Source of the DNA: Paraclostridium tenue
GTDB lineage: Bacteria; Bacillota; Clostridia; Peptostreptococcales; Peptostreptococcaceae
Length of the DNA: 64,000 nt
Reading direction: 5' to 3'
Assembly (NCBI RefSeq): GCF_015668515.1
Contig: NZ_JADPFO010000003.1
Span: 62,001-126,000, forward strand
Every line of letters starts with the position of its first letter. Position 1 is the stretch's first letter. The translations under genes and the position numbers were made by a program. The notes beneath the pieces are model-generated. The model was given only the letters and a program-made list of their open reading frames with translations, had not been told where the DNA came from and did not search any database. Of this stretch, positions 37,456-47,212 are shown one piece after another.

Positions 37456-38328
37456 ATGTTAAATTTAGTAAGATTTCTATTAGCAGCTTTTATATCATTA
37501 TTTAGTTTTAATTTCTTTAGAGATTTATTAAAAGCTAAGGCATCAAACAAGTTTGAAAACGTAGCAGCATGGAAAGCTCTTTTAACAGGATTTGTAACAG
37601 ATTTTTTTGATGCCTTAGGTATAGGTTCTTTTGCGCCTACAGTGGCAATGATGAATGTATTAAAAGTAAATATACATGATAGATTATTACCAGGAACATT
37701 AAATGTATGTCATACTATACCAGTTGTTGTTGAGGCTTTTATATTTACTACTGTTATAGATGTAGATGCAATAACTTTAATAAGTTTATTAGCAGCTGCA
37801 GTAGCAGGGTCTTATATAGGAGCTGGTATAATAGCTAAGATGGATGAAAGAAAAATACAAATGGTTATGGGACTTGCATTAGCTGTAACAGCAATATTAA
37901 TGTTATTAGCTCAGTTAGGATTAATGCCTGGAGGAGGAAATGATACTGGATTAACTGGTTATAAGCTTGTTATAGGTATTGTTGGTAACTTTATATTTGG
38001 AGCATTAATGACTGCAGGAGTTGGATTATATTCTCCATGTATGGCTATGGTCTATTTCTTAGGAATGTCTCCTAAAGTAGCATTCCCTATAATGATGGGA
38101 TCTTGTGCATTATTAATGCCAATAGCAAGTGTTAAGTTCATAAAAGAAGAAGCATATGCTAAGAAAACTTCTTTACTTATATCTATAGGTGGGGTTATAG
38201 GGGTAATAATAGCTGTTTACTTTGTTAAATCAATGCCTATGGAAATCTTAAGATGGTTAGTTATAATTGTAATAGCATACACTTCAATAACTATGTTAAA
38301 AAAAGCATTAAATAGCAAACGAGCTTAG
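37456..38328 (+). CDS. TSUP (TauE/SafE) family membrane transporter
   Basis: About 290 residues with seven to eight membrane segments in two repeats, each with a glycine-rich motif (AAAVAGSYIGAGIIAKM). The family exports or imports sulfite, sulfonates or related anions; the substrate here is unknown. An upstream in-frame ATG at 37411 lies inside the prdF hairpin. The ATG at 37456 is preceded by AGGAGG and is chosen. Its place after prdF hints at a link to amino-acid fermentation. Confidence 0.85.
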   Translation: MLNLVRFLLAAFISLFSFNFFRDLLKAKASNKFENVAAWKALLTGFVTDFFDALGIGSFAPTVAMMNVLKVNIHDRLLPGTLNVCHTIPVVVEAFIFTTVIDVDAITLISLLAAAVAGSYIGAGIIAKMDERKIQMVMGLALAVTAILMLLAQLGLMPGGGNDTGLTGYKLVIGIVGNFIFGALMTAGVGLYSPCMAMVYFLGMSPKVAFPIMMGSCALLMPIASVKFIKEEAYAKKTSLLISIGGVIGVIIAVYFVKSMPMEILRWLVIIVIAYTSITMLKKALNSKRA

Positions 38329-38356
38329 ATAAGACAATTAGATAAAATAAAAAATG

Positions 38357-38393
38357 TACCGTATTTTAAGATGCGGTATATTTTTTATTTTTT
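38357..38393 (+). terminator. Rho-independent terminator
   Basis: TACCGTA and TGCGGTA enclose an 8-base loop, followed by TATTTTTTATTTTTT. Confidence 0.75.
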
Positions 38394-38520
38394 GCCATAT
38401 AAAAAGTGTTTTATTGTATTTTCTTTTTACAAAGCAGTAATAAAATTAAGCACATATAAATATATTTATTATATAGATTCAAGATAAAATATGGTAATTA
38501 ACAATTTTGGGGGGAATAAT

Positions 38521-39156
38521 ATGATAAATTTAAAGGAAGATACTAACATAGTAAATTTAAGAGGAGAACTTGAAGAAGAATTGACATTTAGCCATGAAAT
38601 ATTTGGGGAGAAATTTTATAGTGCAAAAATTAAAATACATAGATTAAGTGATACATATGATGTTTTGCCTATAACTATATCAGAAAGACTATTACAAGAA
38701 GTTAATTTAAGTGAAAATAACTTAATTGATGTAGTTGGTCAATTAAGATCATATAACAAAAATATAGATAGCAAAAATAAATTAGTATTAACGGTTTTTG
38801 CTAGAGAAATAAAAGATGTAGAGGAAGACACTAAAGACCCAAATAGTATTTTCTTAGATGGATATGTATGTAAAAATCCTATTTACAGAAAAACTCCTTT
38901 AGGAAGAGAAATAACAGATTTACTTGTAGCTATAAATAGACCATATAACAAATCTGACTATATACCATCTATAGTATGGGGAAGAAATGCTAAATTTGCA
39001 AAGAATTTAAAAGTTGGCGATAGAATACAAATGTGGGGTAGGGTTCAAAGCAGAGATTATGAAAAGAAACTTGATAATGGAGAGGTTGAAAAAAGAGTTG
39101 CTTATGAAGTTTCTATATCAAAAATAAAAAGATTAGATGAAAATAATATAAACTAA
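38521..39156 (+). CDS. Single-stranded-DNA-binding-like protein (two OB folds)
   Basis: About 211 residues. Residues ~100-205 look like an SSB OB fold (IFLDGYVCKNPIYRKTPLGR, then VWGRNAKFAKNLKVGDRIQMWGR). Residues ~1-95 look like a degenerate second OB unit. It is longer than and unlike housekeeping Ssb, and lacks the acidic C-terminal tip. It is probably a Clostridia-specific SSB paralogue; its partner is unknown. The ATG at 38521 follows TGGGGGG; the earlier ATG at 38491 has no ribosome binding site. Confidence 0.75.
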   Translation: MINLKEDTNIVNLRGELEEELTFSHEIFGEKFYSAKIKIHRLSDTYDVLPITISERLLQEVNLSENNLIDVVGQLRSYNKNIDSKNKLVLTVFAREIKDVEEDTKDPNSIFLDGYVCKNPIYRKTPLGREITDLLVAINRPYNKSDYIPSIVWGRNAKFAKNLKVGDRIQMWGRVQSRDYEKKLDNGEVEKRVAYEVSISKIKRLDENNIN

Positions 39157-39284
39157 ATATATTACGTTTAGGAAAACCATATTAAAAAAATTATTTAAAA
39201 TGGTTATTGAATAGTTGCTCGTGATTTATTATAATCTATTCTATGATGTAAAAACAAACACTGAAAAGTAGAAGGGGGAGCACT

Positions 39285-39854
39285 GTGAAAAGCGTAGTAC
39301 AATGGAGTTACGAATCAAATTACTCTGCAGAGGATGCCGAAGAAGACATATTAAATATGATAAGATATACTATAGGAGAAAAAATCCTTCTGGTGGGAAA
39401 TATAGGTACCTTAGGTAAGAGATTAAGGATGATGGGCGTCCATGTTACTATACTTGAAGATAGTGCATATCATGACATATGCTACTCTTTAGTGCACAAT
39501 GAAAATTGTAGTGTAGTTAAGGGCTGCTTAGAATTATTACCTTTTTCAGACCAATTTTTTGATAAAGTGATTGTATTAAGTCAATTCAACTATACTAATA
39601 ACCAAAATAAAGCTTTAAAAGAAATCCACAGGGTTTTAAATCCAGATGGAGAAGTTATTTTGCAAGATCCCAATTTAGAAAAATTTAAGATAAAATTAAA
39701 ATGTATCAAACACAGATTATTCGGAGAACGTATAAAATATTATTCTCCTAAAGAGATTGTAAAAAAGCTTGAACATTCAAACTTTAAAGGTGTTTTAGAA
39801 AATTTAAATAGTGATAAGTATATTTATATAGGAAGAAAAATTATTAAAGACTAG
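39285..39854 (+). CDS. Class I SAM-dependent methyltransferase-like protein
   Basis: 189 residues. A degenerate SAM motif (EKILLVGNIGTLGKRLRMMG) is followed by a clear late methyltransferase block (FDKVIVLSQFN, then ALKEIHRVLNPDGEVIL). The substrate cannot be told. GTG start with AAGGGGGAG upstream. The first glycine motif is weak, so catalytic activity is uncertain. Confidence 0.7.
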   Translation: MKSVVQWSYESNYSAEDAEEDILNMIRYTIGEKILLVGNIGTLGKRLRMMGVHVTILEDSAYHDICYSLVHNENCSVVKGCLELLPFSDQFFDKVIVLSQFNYTNNQNKALKEIHRVLNPDGEVILQDPNLEKFKIKLKCIKHRLFGERIKYYSPKEIVKKLEHSNFKGVLENLNSDKYIYIGRKIIKD

Positions 39855-39871
39855 GTTATACCTGGTCTTTT
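39849..39871 (+). terminator. Short terminator
   Basis: GACTAGGT and ACCTGGTC with a 3-base loop, then TTTTG. It overlaps the stop codon of the methyltransferase gene. Confidence 0.55.
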
Positions 39872-39889
39872 GTTATAGGAGGAAATTTA

Positions 39890-40039
39890 ATGAAAATACA
39901 TTATAGTATGATAATTATAGTCATGTTATTTGTAATATTAGTATCAATACAGTATACTTTAAATAAGATATACAAAACACTTAATGAAATGAAATTACTA
40001 ATGTACAAGGATAGACTAAGGGATGGAAAATATGATTAA
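39890..40039 (+). CDS. Small single-pass membrane protein, 49 aa
   Basis: A short gene with a perfect ATAGGAGG ribosome binding site 7 bases before the ATG. Residues 6-22 are a membrane helix ([17 protein letters not shown]), followed by a basic amphipathic tail ([15 protein letters not shown]). Its last codons overlap the start of the following sigma-54 activator, so the two are translationally coupled. I do not recognise the family. Confidence 0.6.
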   Translation: MKIHYSMIIIVMLFVILVSIQYTLNKIYKTLNEMKLLMYKDRLRDGKYD

Positions 40040-41807
40040 TTTAAACTTTATAAAAAGAGACATACAAAATATAGCAGAAGCTATATCATCTGTTTTAGAA
40101 ATTGATGTAACTATAGTAGATTCAAACTTAGTAAGAATAGCAGGCACAGGTACATATTTTAAGAAAATAGGTCAACAGTTAAGGGCATATTCAGCATTTA
40201 AGTATTCATTAACAACTAAAAAAGAATTAATAATAGAAGACCCAAAAAGCAATAAAATATGTAATGAATGTTATAGTAGTGGAGTATGCAAAGAATTTGC
40301 TGAAGTATGTTGTCCGATAGTTTATGATAATAAGTCTTATGGGGTAATAGGTTTAATTGCATTTACAAAAGAACAAGCAGATGTAATTAAATTTAGAAAA
40401 AAAGATTTAATGAATTTCCTACATAAAATGGCAGACTTAATATCTAGTAAATTAAAAGCAGAAATAAAGACCTATGAAGTAGAATTAGAAAAGAAAAAAC
40501 TAGAAACTTTATTAGATAACATGGATAAGGCAGTAGTATCTTTAGATGTAAATGCTAATATAGAAAAATACAACTTAAAGTTTAAAGAAGTATTTGATAT
40601 AAAAAGTGATATAATAGGTAGCTTTATAGGAGATGTATTAAAATTTATAAAACTAAATAACTTTAATAGTATAAATAATGATAAAACTTATAACTTTATT
40701 TATAGAGGAGATAGTAAAGAATTTAAGGGGATTTATAATATAAAGCCTATAATATTAAATGATGAACTTAAAGGATATGTCCTAGATTTTATAGACAGGG
40801 TAGATGCTATAAAAAACTATAATAAAATGAGTAATGACCATAGAATATTTTTAGATAATATAATTGGAAATAGTTATGCAATAAATAAAGCTAAAGAAGA
40901 AGCTTTAATGGCATCAAAAACCAGTTCTACAGTTTTGATAACAGGAGAAAGTGGTACAGGGAAAGAACTATTTGCAAGAGCTATACACAATCATAGTCAT
41001 AGATCAGGAAATCCTTTTATCGCGATAAACTGTGCAGCAATTCCTGATAATTTACTTGAAAGTGAGTTATTTGGATATGAAGAAGGAGCATTTACTGGAG
41101 CTAAAAAAGGCGGAAGTTTAGGGAAGTTTGAATTAGCTGATAAAGGAACTATATTTTTAGATGAAATAGGAGATATGAGTTTACACTTACAAGCTAAGTT
41201 ACTTAGAGTATTACAAGAAAAAGAAGTGGACAAAATAGGTGCTAAACATAATGTAACTATAGATGTTAGAATAATTGCAGCAACTAATAAAGATTTAGAA
41301 GATATGGTAAAAAAGGGAACGTTTAGAGAAGACTTATATTATAGATTAAATGTGATACCTGTAGTTTTACCAACCTTAAGACAAAGAAAAAATGATATAC
41401 ACCTTCTTATAGAATATATGATAAGAGAATACTCAAACAAGTTAAGTAAAAATGTAGAAGGTATAGATATTCAAGCAATGGAATATCTTTGTGAATACAG
41501 TTGGCCAGGTAATATTAGAGAATTACAAAATGTTATAGAGTATAGTGTGAATAGATGTGAAGGTAGCACAATAAATCTTGATAATATACCAAATAGAATA
41601 AAACATAGCCATTCAAATAATGAATTAAATATAAATACAACTGAACAAATTGTTACATTAGATGAGTTGGAAAAAAATGAAATAATAAAAGCTTTAGAAA
41701 AATATAAGAATTATAAAAAAGATAAAGATTTAGCAGCAAAAGCCTTAGGTATATCTAGAGCTACATTGTATAGAAAAATAGATAAATATAAAATAGTCTC
41801 AAAATGA
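40032..41807 (+). CDS. cdsR: Sigma-54-dependent activator, cysteine-responsive (CdsR-like)
   Basis: About 591 residues. An N-terminal sensor region carries a tight cysteine cluster ([12 protein letters not shown], then EVCCPIV, about residues 76-96), suited to metal or thiol sensing. A PAS-like segment follows, then AAA+ with GESGTGKE and the sigma-54-binding GAFTGA, and a Fis-type helix-turn-helix. It lies directly upstream of the cysteine desulfidase gene with a sigma-54 promoter between, the arrangement of C. difficile cdsR-cdsB. Start ATG 40032 has AAGGGATGG upstream; ATG 40023 is part of that site. Confidence 0.85.
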   Translation: MINLNFIKRDIQNIAEAISSVLEIDVTIVDSNLVRIAGTGTYFKKIGQQLRAYSAFKYSLTTKKELIIEDPKSNKICNECYSSGVCKEFAEVCCPIVYDNKSYGVIGLIAFTKEQADVIKFRKKDLMNFLHKMADLISSKLKAEIKTYEVELEKKKLETLLDNMDKAVVSLDVNANIEKYNLKFKEVFDIKSDIIGSFIGDVLKFIKLNNFNSINNDKTYNFIYRGDSKEFKGIYNIKPIILNDELKGYVLDFIDRVDAIKNYNKMSNDHRIFLDNIIGNSYAINKAKEEALMASKTSSTVLITGESGTGKELFARAIHNHSHRSGNPFIAINCAAIPDNLLESELFGYEEGAFTGAKKGGSLGKFELADKGTIFLDEIGDMSLHLQAKLLRVLQEKEVDKIGAKHNVTIDVRIIAATNKDLEDMVKKGTFREDLYYRLNVIPVVLPTLRQRKNDIHLLIEYMIREYSNKLSKNVEGIDIQAMEYLCEYSWPGNIRELQNVIEYSVNRCEGSTINLDNIPNRIKHSHSNNELNINTTEQIVTLDELEKNEIIKALEKYKNYKKDKDLAAKALGISRATLYRKIDKYKIVSK

Positions 41808-41838
41808 TACTTAATATCATTTTGAGACTATTTTTTTT
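41792..41838 (+). terminator. Rho-independent terminator of cdsR
   Basis: Perfect 18-bp arms start with AATAGTCTCAAAATGATA and end in T8. The stop codon of cdsR lies in the left arm. Confidence 0.9.
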
Positions 41839-41860
41839 CTAAATGAGACTAAAATGATAA

Positions 41861-41937
41861 AAAAGTGTCGAAATATAATTTTAAATATAGTAATTTCAAG
41901 CTTTAAAAAAACATTTTCATTTGGCATGGTTCTTGCT
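41861..41937 (+). promoter_or_regulatory. Sigma-54 promoter and candidate enhancer of cdsB
   Basis: TTGGCATGGTTCTTGCT (41921-41937) fits the -24/-12 consensus and is almost identical to the prd operon promoter. AAAAGTGTCGAAA at 41861-41873 also occurs upstream of prdC (30642-30654). Confidence 0.88.
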
Positions 41938-41986
41938 TTTAATAAAATACATAAATATTTTATAGCTATCTAGGAGGAGATCAAAA

Positions 41987-43291
41987 ATGAAAAATTTACA
42001 AGAAAAATTAGTTAACATATTAAGAGCTGAGGTTAAACCAGCATTAGGTTGTACAGAGCCAGTTGCTGTTGCATTAGCATGTGCTAAAGCAAAAGAAACA
42101 TTAGGGGAAGATGTAGTAAAATGTACAATAGGACTTAGCCCAAATGTATATAAAAACGGTATGTGCGTAGGTATACCAGGAACTGATAGATTAGGATTAA
42201 AAATATCTGCAGCAATGGGTCTTATCGGTGGAAAATCAGAAAATGGATTAAGAGTATTAGAAACATTAACTAAAGATGATGTTAAAGTTGCAGAAGACTT
42301 CATGGATAATAATGATATAAATATATCACCAATAGATACAGATGAAAAAGTATATATAGAAGTTATATTAGAAGGTAAAAACAATACTTCTAAAGTTGTT
42401 ATAAGAACTAAACATGACAATATAGTATTTGTACAAAAAAATGATGATGTTTTATTAAATGAAGAAGTAGTTGAAGTTGCAGCAACATCAACTCAGCCTA
42501 AAGAAAATATATTAGATACTATAACTATAAAAGAAATAGTAAAAGCTATGGAAACTGTAGATTTTGAAGAAATAAAATTCTTATTAGATGGAATAACTAT
42601 GAATGAAGAGATAGCTAAGTACGGATTAAATGAAAAAGTTGGTGTAGGTGTAGGATTTGGTATCAAAAAATCAATAGAAGATGGATTATTAGGTGATGAC
42701 TTAATGAACTACACTATGATGATAACAGCAGCTGCATCAGATGCTAGAATGGCAGGGGTAAAACTACCAGTTATGAGTTCTAACGGAAGTGGTAACCATG
42801 GTATAACAGCTATACTTCCAATAGTTGCATACAATGATAAATTCCCTCAAACAGAAGATAAGTTAGCTAGATCATTAGCTATATCTCACTTATTAACTGC
42901 ATACGTTAAAAACTATACAGGAAGATTATCTGCAGTTTGTGGATGCGGAGTAGCAGCAAGTATAGGAGCTACAGCAGGATTAGCTTGGTTAATGGGATGT
43001 AGCGAGACTCAAATAGAAGGTGCAATAGAAAATATGGTTGCAAACCTAAGTGGTATGATATGTGATGGAGCTAAAGCAGGATGTGCTTTAAAACTTGCAT
43101 CAGCAGCATCAGCAGCAGTACAAAGTGCTATAATAGCTAAACAAGATTGTATAGTACCTCCAATGAACGGAATAGTTGGAACTGGAGCAGAGCAAAGTAT
43201 ACAAAACTTAGGTAGAGTAAGTGATAAAGGTATGACTACAACTGATAAGGTTATAATAAGTGTAATGGATGATATGAATAAAGCTAACTAA
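41987..43291 (+). CDS. cdsB: L-cysteine desulfidase (CyuA/CdsB family, [4Fe-4S])
   Basis: 434 residues of the UPF0597/CyuA family related to iron-sulfur L-serine dehydratase. It breaks L-cysteine into pyruvate, ammonia and sulfide. Conserved features are ALGCTEPVAVALA near the start, SNGSGNHGI, and cysteines in CGCGVAAS, GCSETQIEG and ICDGAKAGC that can hold the cluster. GGAGGAG ribosome binding site. Its expression would follow RpoN and the upstream activator. Confidence 0.9.
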   Translation: MKNLQEKLVNILRAEVKPALGCTEPVAVALACAKAKETLGEDVVKCTIGLSPNVYKNGMCVGIPGTDRLGLKISAAMGLIGGKSENGLRVLETLTKDDVKVAEDFMDNNDINISPIDTDEKVYIEVILEGKNNTSKVVIRTKHDNIVFVQKNDDVLLNEEVVEVAATSTQPKENILDTITIKEIVKAMETVDFEEIKFLLDGITMNEEIAKYGLNEKVGVGVGFGIKKSIEDGLLGDDLMNYTMMITAAASDARMAGVKLPVMSSNGSGNHGITAILPIVAYNDKFPQTEDKLARSLAISHLLTAYVKNYTGRLSAVCGCGVAASIGATAGLAWLMGCSETQIEGAIENMVANLSGMICDGAKAGCALKLASAASAAVQSAIIAKQDCIVPPMNGIVGTGAEQSIQNLGRVSDKGMTTTDKVIISVMDDMNKAN

Positions 43292-43366
43292 TATTTATCT
43301 AAGACATTGCAAAATTAAGAAAACTCCTATAAAATAGATATAATATTATATACCGGAGGTTGTAAC

Positions 43367-43906
43367 ATGGATATAGAAACTAAGAAATGGGAAGTATTAT
43401 GTTCTGAAGAGCAAATACAAGAAAGACTAAAAGAATTAGGTGCACAAATATCTAAAGATTATGAAGGTAAAAAATTAATGGTTATATCTTTATTAAAGGG
43501 AAGTTTTATATTCTGTGCAGACTTAGTAAGACACATAACAATACCTGTTAAAATAGGATTTATGACTACTTCAAGTTATGGACATGGGGAAAGTAGTACT
43601 GGCCAAGTTAATATGGTAGCGGATATAAGCGATGATATAGAAGGATATGATGTTTTAGTTGTAGACGATATAACTGATACAGCACTTACTATGAACTTTG
43701 TTATGGGTCACTTAAAAACTAAAAACCCAGCTAGTATAAAATGTTGTGTTCTTTTAGACAAACCAAGTAGAAGAAAGGTAGAATTAGTACCTAACTACTG
43801 TGGATTTGAAATAGAAGACAAATTTGTTGTAGGATACGGATTAAACTACGGAGATTATTATAGAAACGTACCTTACGTATTTAATGTTACTAATGAAGAT
43901 AGATAG
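43367..43906 (+). CDS. hpt: Hypoxanthine phosphoribosyltransferase
   Basis: A 179-residue purine salvage enzyme. The PRPP-binding motif VLVVDDITDTALTM is at about residues 97-110, and the N-terminal LKGSFIFCADLVRH and C-terminal FVVGYGLNY are typical. The usual motif has DT-G; here DITDTALT is slightly varied. CGGAGG ribosome binding site. Terminator at 43908-43939. Confidence 0.93.
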   Translation: MDIETKKWEVLCSEEQIQERLKELGAQISKDYEGKKLMVISLLKGSFIFCADLVRHITIPVKIGFMTTSSYGHGESSTGQVNMVADISDDIEGYDVLVVDDITDTALTMNFVMGHLKTKNPASIKCCVLLDKPSRRKVELVPNYCGFEIEDKFVVGYGLNYGDYYRNVPYVFNVTNEDR

Positions 43907-43907
43907 T

Positions 43908-43939
43908 AAAAAAAGATTGGATTAATCCAATCTTTTTTT
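43908..43939 (+). terminator. Rho-independent terminator of hpt
   Basis: AAAAAAGATTGGATT and AATCCAATCTTTTTT with essentially no loop, then a T run. Confidence 0.85.
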
Positions 43940-44110
43940 ATTACTAAAACTTAATTTTTTAGATGTATACTTAAGTTGTTTTTTAATAAAAATCTAATAA
44001 TATAGCACTAAAAACAATAAATTTTATAAAGTTAAGCATTAATAGCAATACCAAGGTAATATATATTGGGTATAATTAAAAAAAGATAAATTGTTGAAAA
44101 GGAGAATTAT

Positions 44111-45229
44111 ATGAACAATATATTTAATATAAAAGAATCAATGAAAAACAATAGAAAAGAATTACATGTACTAGCTGAAATTGGTAATCAAGAATTTAAG
44201 ACTAGTAATTATATAAAAAACTATTTAAAAAATATAGGTGTTGAATTTGAAGAATATTTAGATACAGCAGTAGTAGGTATAATAAAAGGAAAAAATCCTA
44301 CTAAAACAATAGCATTTAGATCTGACATGGATGCTCTTACTATGGGGGATACAGCTATGCATTTATGTGGGCATGATGGTCATATGAGTGTTTTATTAGG
44401 ACTTGTAACTTACTTAAATGAACAAAGAGAAAATCTAGTAGATAATATAGTGTTTATATTCCAACCTGCAGAAGAAGGTCCAGGAGGGGCCAAGCCTTTA
44501 ATAAAAGCAGGTATAGTTGAAAAATATAATATAGATGAAATTTATGGACTTCACATATACCCAGAAATACCTGAAGGCTATGTAGGCACAAGACCTAATT
44601 ATTTCTTAGCTCAAGTTGGGGAGTTAGACATAGATATAAAAGCAAAAAGTGGTCATGGAGCGATGCCTCAAAATGGTATAGATGGAATAGTTTTAGCTTC
44701 TAGCTTTATAGGAAGCTTACAAACTATAGTATCTAGAAATATAAGTCCCCTAGATAATGCAGTACTTACAATAGGTAAGATGCATGGAGGTACTAGAAGA
44801 AATATAATAGCTGAAAATATAAGAATAGAAGGAACTATAAGAGCTTTTAAACCAGAAGTGTATGAAACTATCAAAAAAAGAATTAGAGAACTTGCTAAAG
44901 GATATGAAGTAGCATATAACTGTGAAATTGACGTTGAAATAAGAGATGATTATCCAGCTGTTAATAATAATGAAGCTTTATATGAAGAATTTGAAAAAGC
45001 TATAGGGCAAGATAAGTTAATAAAACTAGAACCTATAATGATATCTGAAGATTTTTCATACTATCAACAAGTAATACCAGGATTATTTTTTATGTTAGGT
45101 GCAAGAAATGAAGAAAAAGGATTTGTAAATGGACTTCACAGTTTAAATTTTAATTTTGATGAAAGCATCTTAGGAAATGCACTAGATATATATATAAAAT
45201 TACTAAAATATAAAAAAGCTTTATTATAA
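44111..45229 (+). CDS. M20 family amidohydrolase/peptidase
   Basis: 372 residues of the hippurate hydrolase / N-acyl-amino-acid amidohydrolase type. Metal-ligand motifs are FRSDMDAL, LCGHDGH and FQPAEEGPGG, with EDFSYYQQ near the C-terminus and a dimerisation domain in between. It cleaves an amide from an amino-acid derivative; the substrate is not evident. AAAGGAG ribosome binding site. It ends into the hairpin at 45234-45300. Confidence 0.9.
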   Translation: MNNIFNIKESMKNNRKELHVLAEIGNQEFKTSNYIKNYLKNIGVEFEEYLDTAVVGIIKGKNPTKTIAFRSDMDALTMGDTAMHLCGHDGHMSVLLGLVTYLNEQRENLVDNIVFIFQPAEEGPGGAKPLIKAGIVEKYNIDEIYGLHIYPEIPEGYVGTRPNYFLAQVGELDIDIKAKSGHGAMPQNGIDGIVLASSFIGSLQTIVSRNISPLDNAVLTIGKMHGGTRRNIIAENIRIEGTIRAFKPEVYETIKKRIRELAKGYEVAYNCEIDVEIRDDYPAVNNNEALYEEFEKAIGQDKLIKLEPIMISEDFSYYQQVIPGLFFMLGARNEEKGFVNGLHSLNFNFDESILGNALDIYIKLLKYKKALL

Positions 45230-45233
45230 TACT

Positions 45234-45300
45234 AAATCACTCCTTACTTTGTATAAATTTTACTTATATGATAAGAATACAAAATGAAGGAGTGATTTTT
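45234..45300 (+). terminator. Long hairpin that ends the M20 gene and masks the next ribosome binding site
   Basis: AAATCACTCCTT (45234-45245) pairs with AAGGAGTGATTT (45287-45298), and inside it TTGTAT pairs with ATACAA. T5 follows and abuts the GTG start at 45301. The right arm is itself the ribosome binding site of the SASP gene. Confidence 0.7.
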
Positions 45301-45549
45301 GTGAACGATAAAAAAATTGATATAAATAAACCAAGAACTAAAACTGCTAGGAAGAAAAAAAGAATATTGACAGATGATGATATAATGAAATATGAGATAG
45401 CATCAGAACTTGGCTTAATGGACAAGGTTTCTGAGCTTGGTTGGGGAGGATTAACTGCCAAGGAAGCAGGGCGTATTGGAGGTATGTTAACGTCCCGTAA
45501 AAAGAAAAAGAAAAAAATAGAGAAGGACGAAGGCGATGGATCAGTATAA
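45301..45549 (+). CDS. Alpha/beta-type small acid-soluble spore protein, divergent
   Basis: 82 residues from a GTG with AAGGAG 8 bases upstream. A long lysine-rich N-terminus and a lysine-rich C-terminal tail flank a SASP core (YEIASELGLMDKV, then GGLTAKEAGRIGGMLTSR). It is longer and more basic than the SASP at 28 kb and resembles the SspF-like branch. The 3' end overlaps the methyltransferase gene by 14 bases. Readthrough transcripts would hide its ribosome binding site, so translation should need a transcript starting inside the hairpin. Confidence 0.85.
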   Translation: MNDKKIDINKPRTKTARKKKRILTDDDIMKYEIASELGLMDKVSELGWGGLTAKEAGRIGGMLTSRKKKKKKIEKDEGDGSV

Positions 45550-46282
45550 AGATTTTGCATTTGTTTATGATGAACTTATGAACGATGTTGATTATGACAA
45601 ATGGGTTAAATATATAGAAGATATAATTAAAAATGAAGATGCTAAAGTTAAAAATATACTTGAATTAGCTTGTGGTACAGGAAATATAACTATACCTTTA
45701 GCTAAAAAAGAATATGATATAGCAGGTATAGATATATCAGAAGAAATGCTAAGTGTAGCTAAAGAAAAAGCTGAAAAGCAAGGAATAGAATTAGTCTTAC
45801 TACAACAAGATATAGCAGAGCTAGACTTTGATATAACAGGGCTTGACTGTGTATTATGTGCTTGCGATGGATTTAACTATATAACTTATGATGATGATTT
45901 ACAAAATGTATTTGATACAACTTATGAACTATTAAAAGATGATGGAATATTCATATTTGATATAAGTTCATATTATAAACTTGCCAATATATTAGGTGGA
46001 AATATATATGGAGAAAATAGAGAAGATGTTTCATATCTATGGCAAAACTATTTTGATGATGAAGAGAATTTATTAGAAATGGAATTAGCATTCTTTATAA
46101 AAGGTGAAGATGAAAGATATGATAAATTCGAAGAAGTTCATCAACAAAGAGCTTATACAGAAGAAGAAATAATAGAGATGCTTCAAGAATCTGGATTTGG
46201 GAATATAAAAGTATATGGAGACTTTACATTTAACAAACCAAATGAAGAATCAGAGAGAATATTCTTTGTTTGCAAAAAATAG
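45536..46282 (+). CDS. Class I SAM-dependent methyltransferase
   Basis: 248 residues. SAM motif I is ELACGTGNITIPLA (about residues 42-55), followed by the acidic GIDISEEML and a late LKDDGIFIFDIS. It belongs to the Methyltransf_25 type with unknown substrate. The ribosome binding site GAAGGACGAAGG lies in the end of the SASP gene, and the genes overlap by 14 bases. Confidence 0.88.
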   Translation: MDQYKDFAFVYDELMNDVDYDKWVKYIEDIIKNEDAKVKNILELACGTGNITIPLAKKEYDIAGIDISEEMLSVAKEKAEKQGIELVLLQQDIAELDFDITGLDCVLCACDGFNYITYDDDLQNVFDTTYELLKDDGIFIFDISSYYKLANILGGNIYGENREDVSYLWQNYFDDEENLLEMELAFFIKGEDERYDKFEEVHQQRAYTEEEIIEMLQESGFGNIKVYGDFTFNKPNEESERIFFVCKK

Positions 46283-46317
46283 ATATTAATTAGTTTAAAT
46301 TGATTGGAGGAATACGT

Positions 46318-47199
46318 ATGAAAGATTATGTAATAAGAGCAACAGCTGGAGACGGTCAAGTAAGAGCTTTTGTTGCTACAACTAAAAATATGGTAGAAAC
46401 AGCTAGAGAAATGCATAAAACTACTAAAGTTGCAACTGCAGCATTAGGAAGAACTCTAACAGCAACATCTATGATGGGTCTTATGATGAAAAATGATGGA
46501 GATAAAATAACAGTTATAATAAAAGGTGGAGGACCTATAGGAAGCATATTAGCAACAGCTAATTCTAAAGGAATGGTAAAAGGATATGTAGACAATCCAA
46601 ATGTTGTAGTTGAAGATTATCCAAATGGAAAATTAAATGTTGCAGCTGCTGTTGGTACAGAAGGAACAGTTAGAGTTACTAAGGATTTAGGATTAAGAGA
46701 GCCATATAATGGATCATATCCTATAGTTAGTGGAGAAATAGCACAAGATTTAACTTACTACTTTGCAGTATCAGAGCAAACTCCATCAGTAGTAGCTTTA
46801 GGTGTATTAACTAAAGAAGAAGAAGTAGAGCATGCTGGAGGATTTATAGTTCAATTAATGCCAGATGCTGTTGAAGAAACTATAGCAACATTAGAAGAAA
46901 ATGTTAAAGGATTAGATTCTATAACTAACATGCTAAAAGATGGAAAGACCCCTGAAGATATACTTGAAATAGTACTTAAAGGTTTAAATCCTCAAATATT
47001 AGATAAATGTGAAGTAGGATTTGAATGTGAATGTTCTAAAGAAAGAGTTGAAGGTGTTTTAATATCTATAGGAAAAGAACAATTATCTGAAATAATAGAA
47101 GAAGATAAACAAGCAGAAATAGGATGTCAATTCTGTAATACAAAATATTTATTTAATGAAGATGAATTAAAATCTATATTAGATAAAATGAATAAATAA
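46318..47199 (+). CDS. hslO: Redox-regulated chaperone Hsp33
   Basis: About 293 residues. The N-terminal substrate-binding core is followed by the zinc/disulfide switch with CECSK and, about 32 residues on, CQFC. On oxidative stress the cysteines release zinc and activate holdase function. The ATG at 46318 has TTGGAGGA upstream; an ATG at 46300 is not supported by a ribosome binding site. Confidence 0.94.
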   Translation: MKDYVIRATAGDGQVRAFVATTKNMVETAREMHKTTKVATAALGRTLTATSMMGLMMKNDGDKITVIIKGGGPIGSILATANSKGMVKGYVDNPNVVVEDYPNGKLNVAAAVGTEGTVRVTKDLGLREPYNGSYPIVSGEIAQDLTYYFAVSEQTPSVVALGVLTKEEEVEHAGGFIVQLMPDAVEETIATLEENVKGLDSITNMLKDGKTPEDILEIVLKGLNPQILDKCEVGFECECSKERVEGVLISIGKEQLSEIIEEDKQAEIGCQFCNTKYLFNEDELKSILDKMNK

Positions 47200-47212
47200 T
47201 AAAAGATTGGAT

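Noticed and set aside
41917-42420. 167-residue minus-strand frame overlapping cdsB
   Set aside because: Covers the sigma-54 promoter and the start of cdsB on the opposite strand; no family features.
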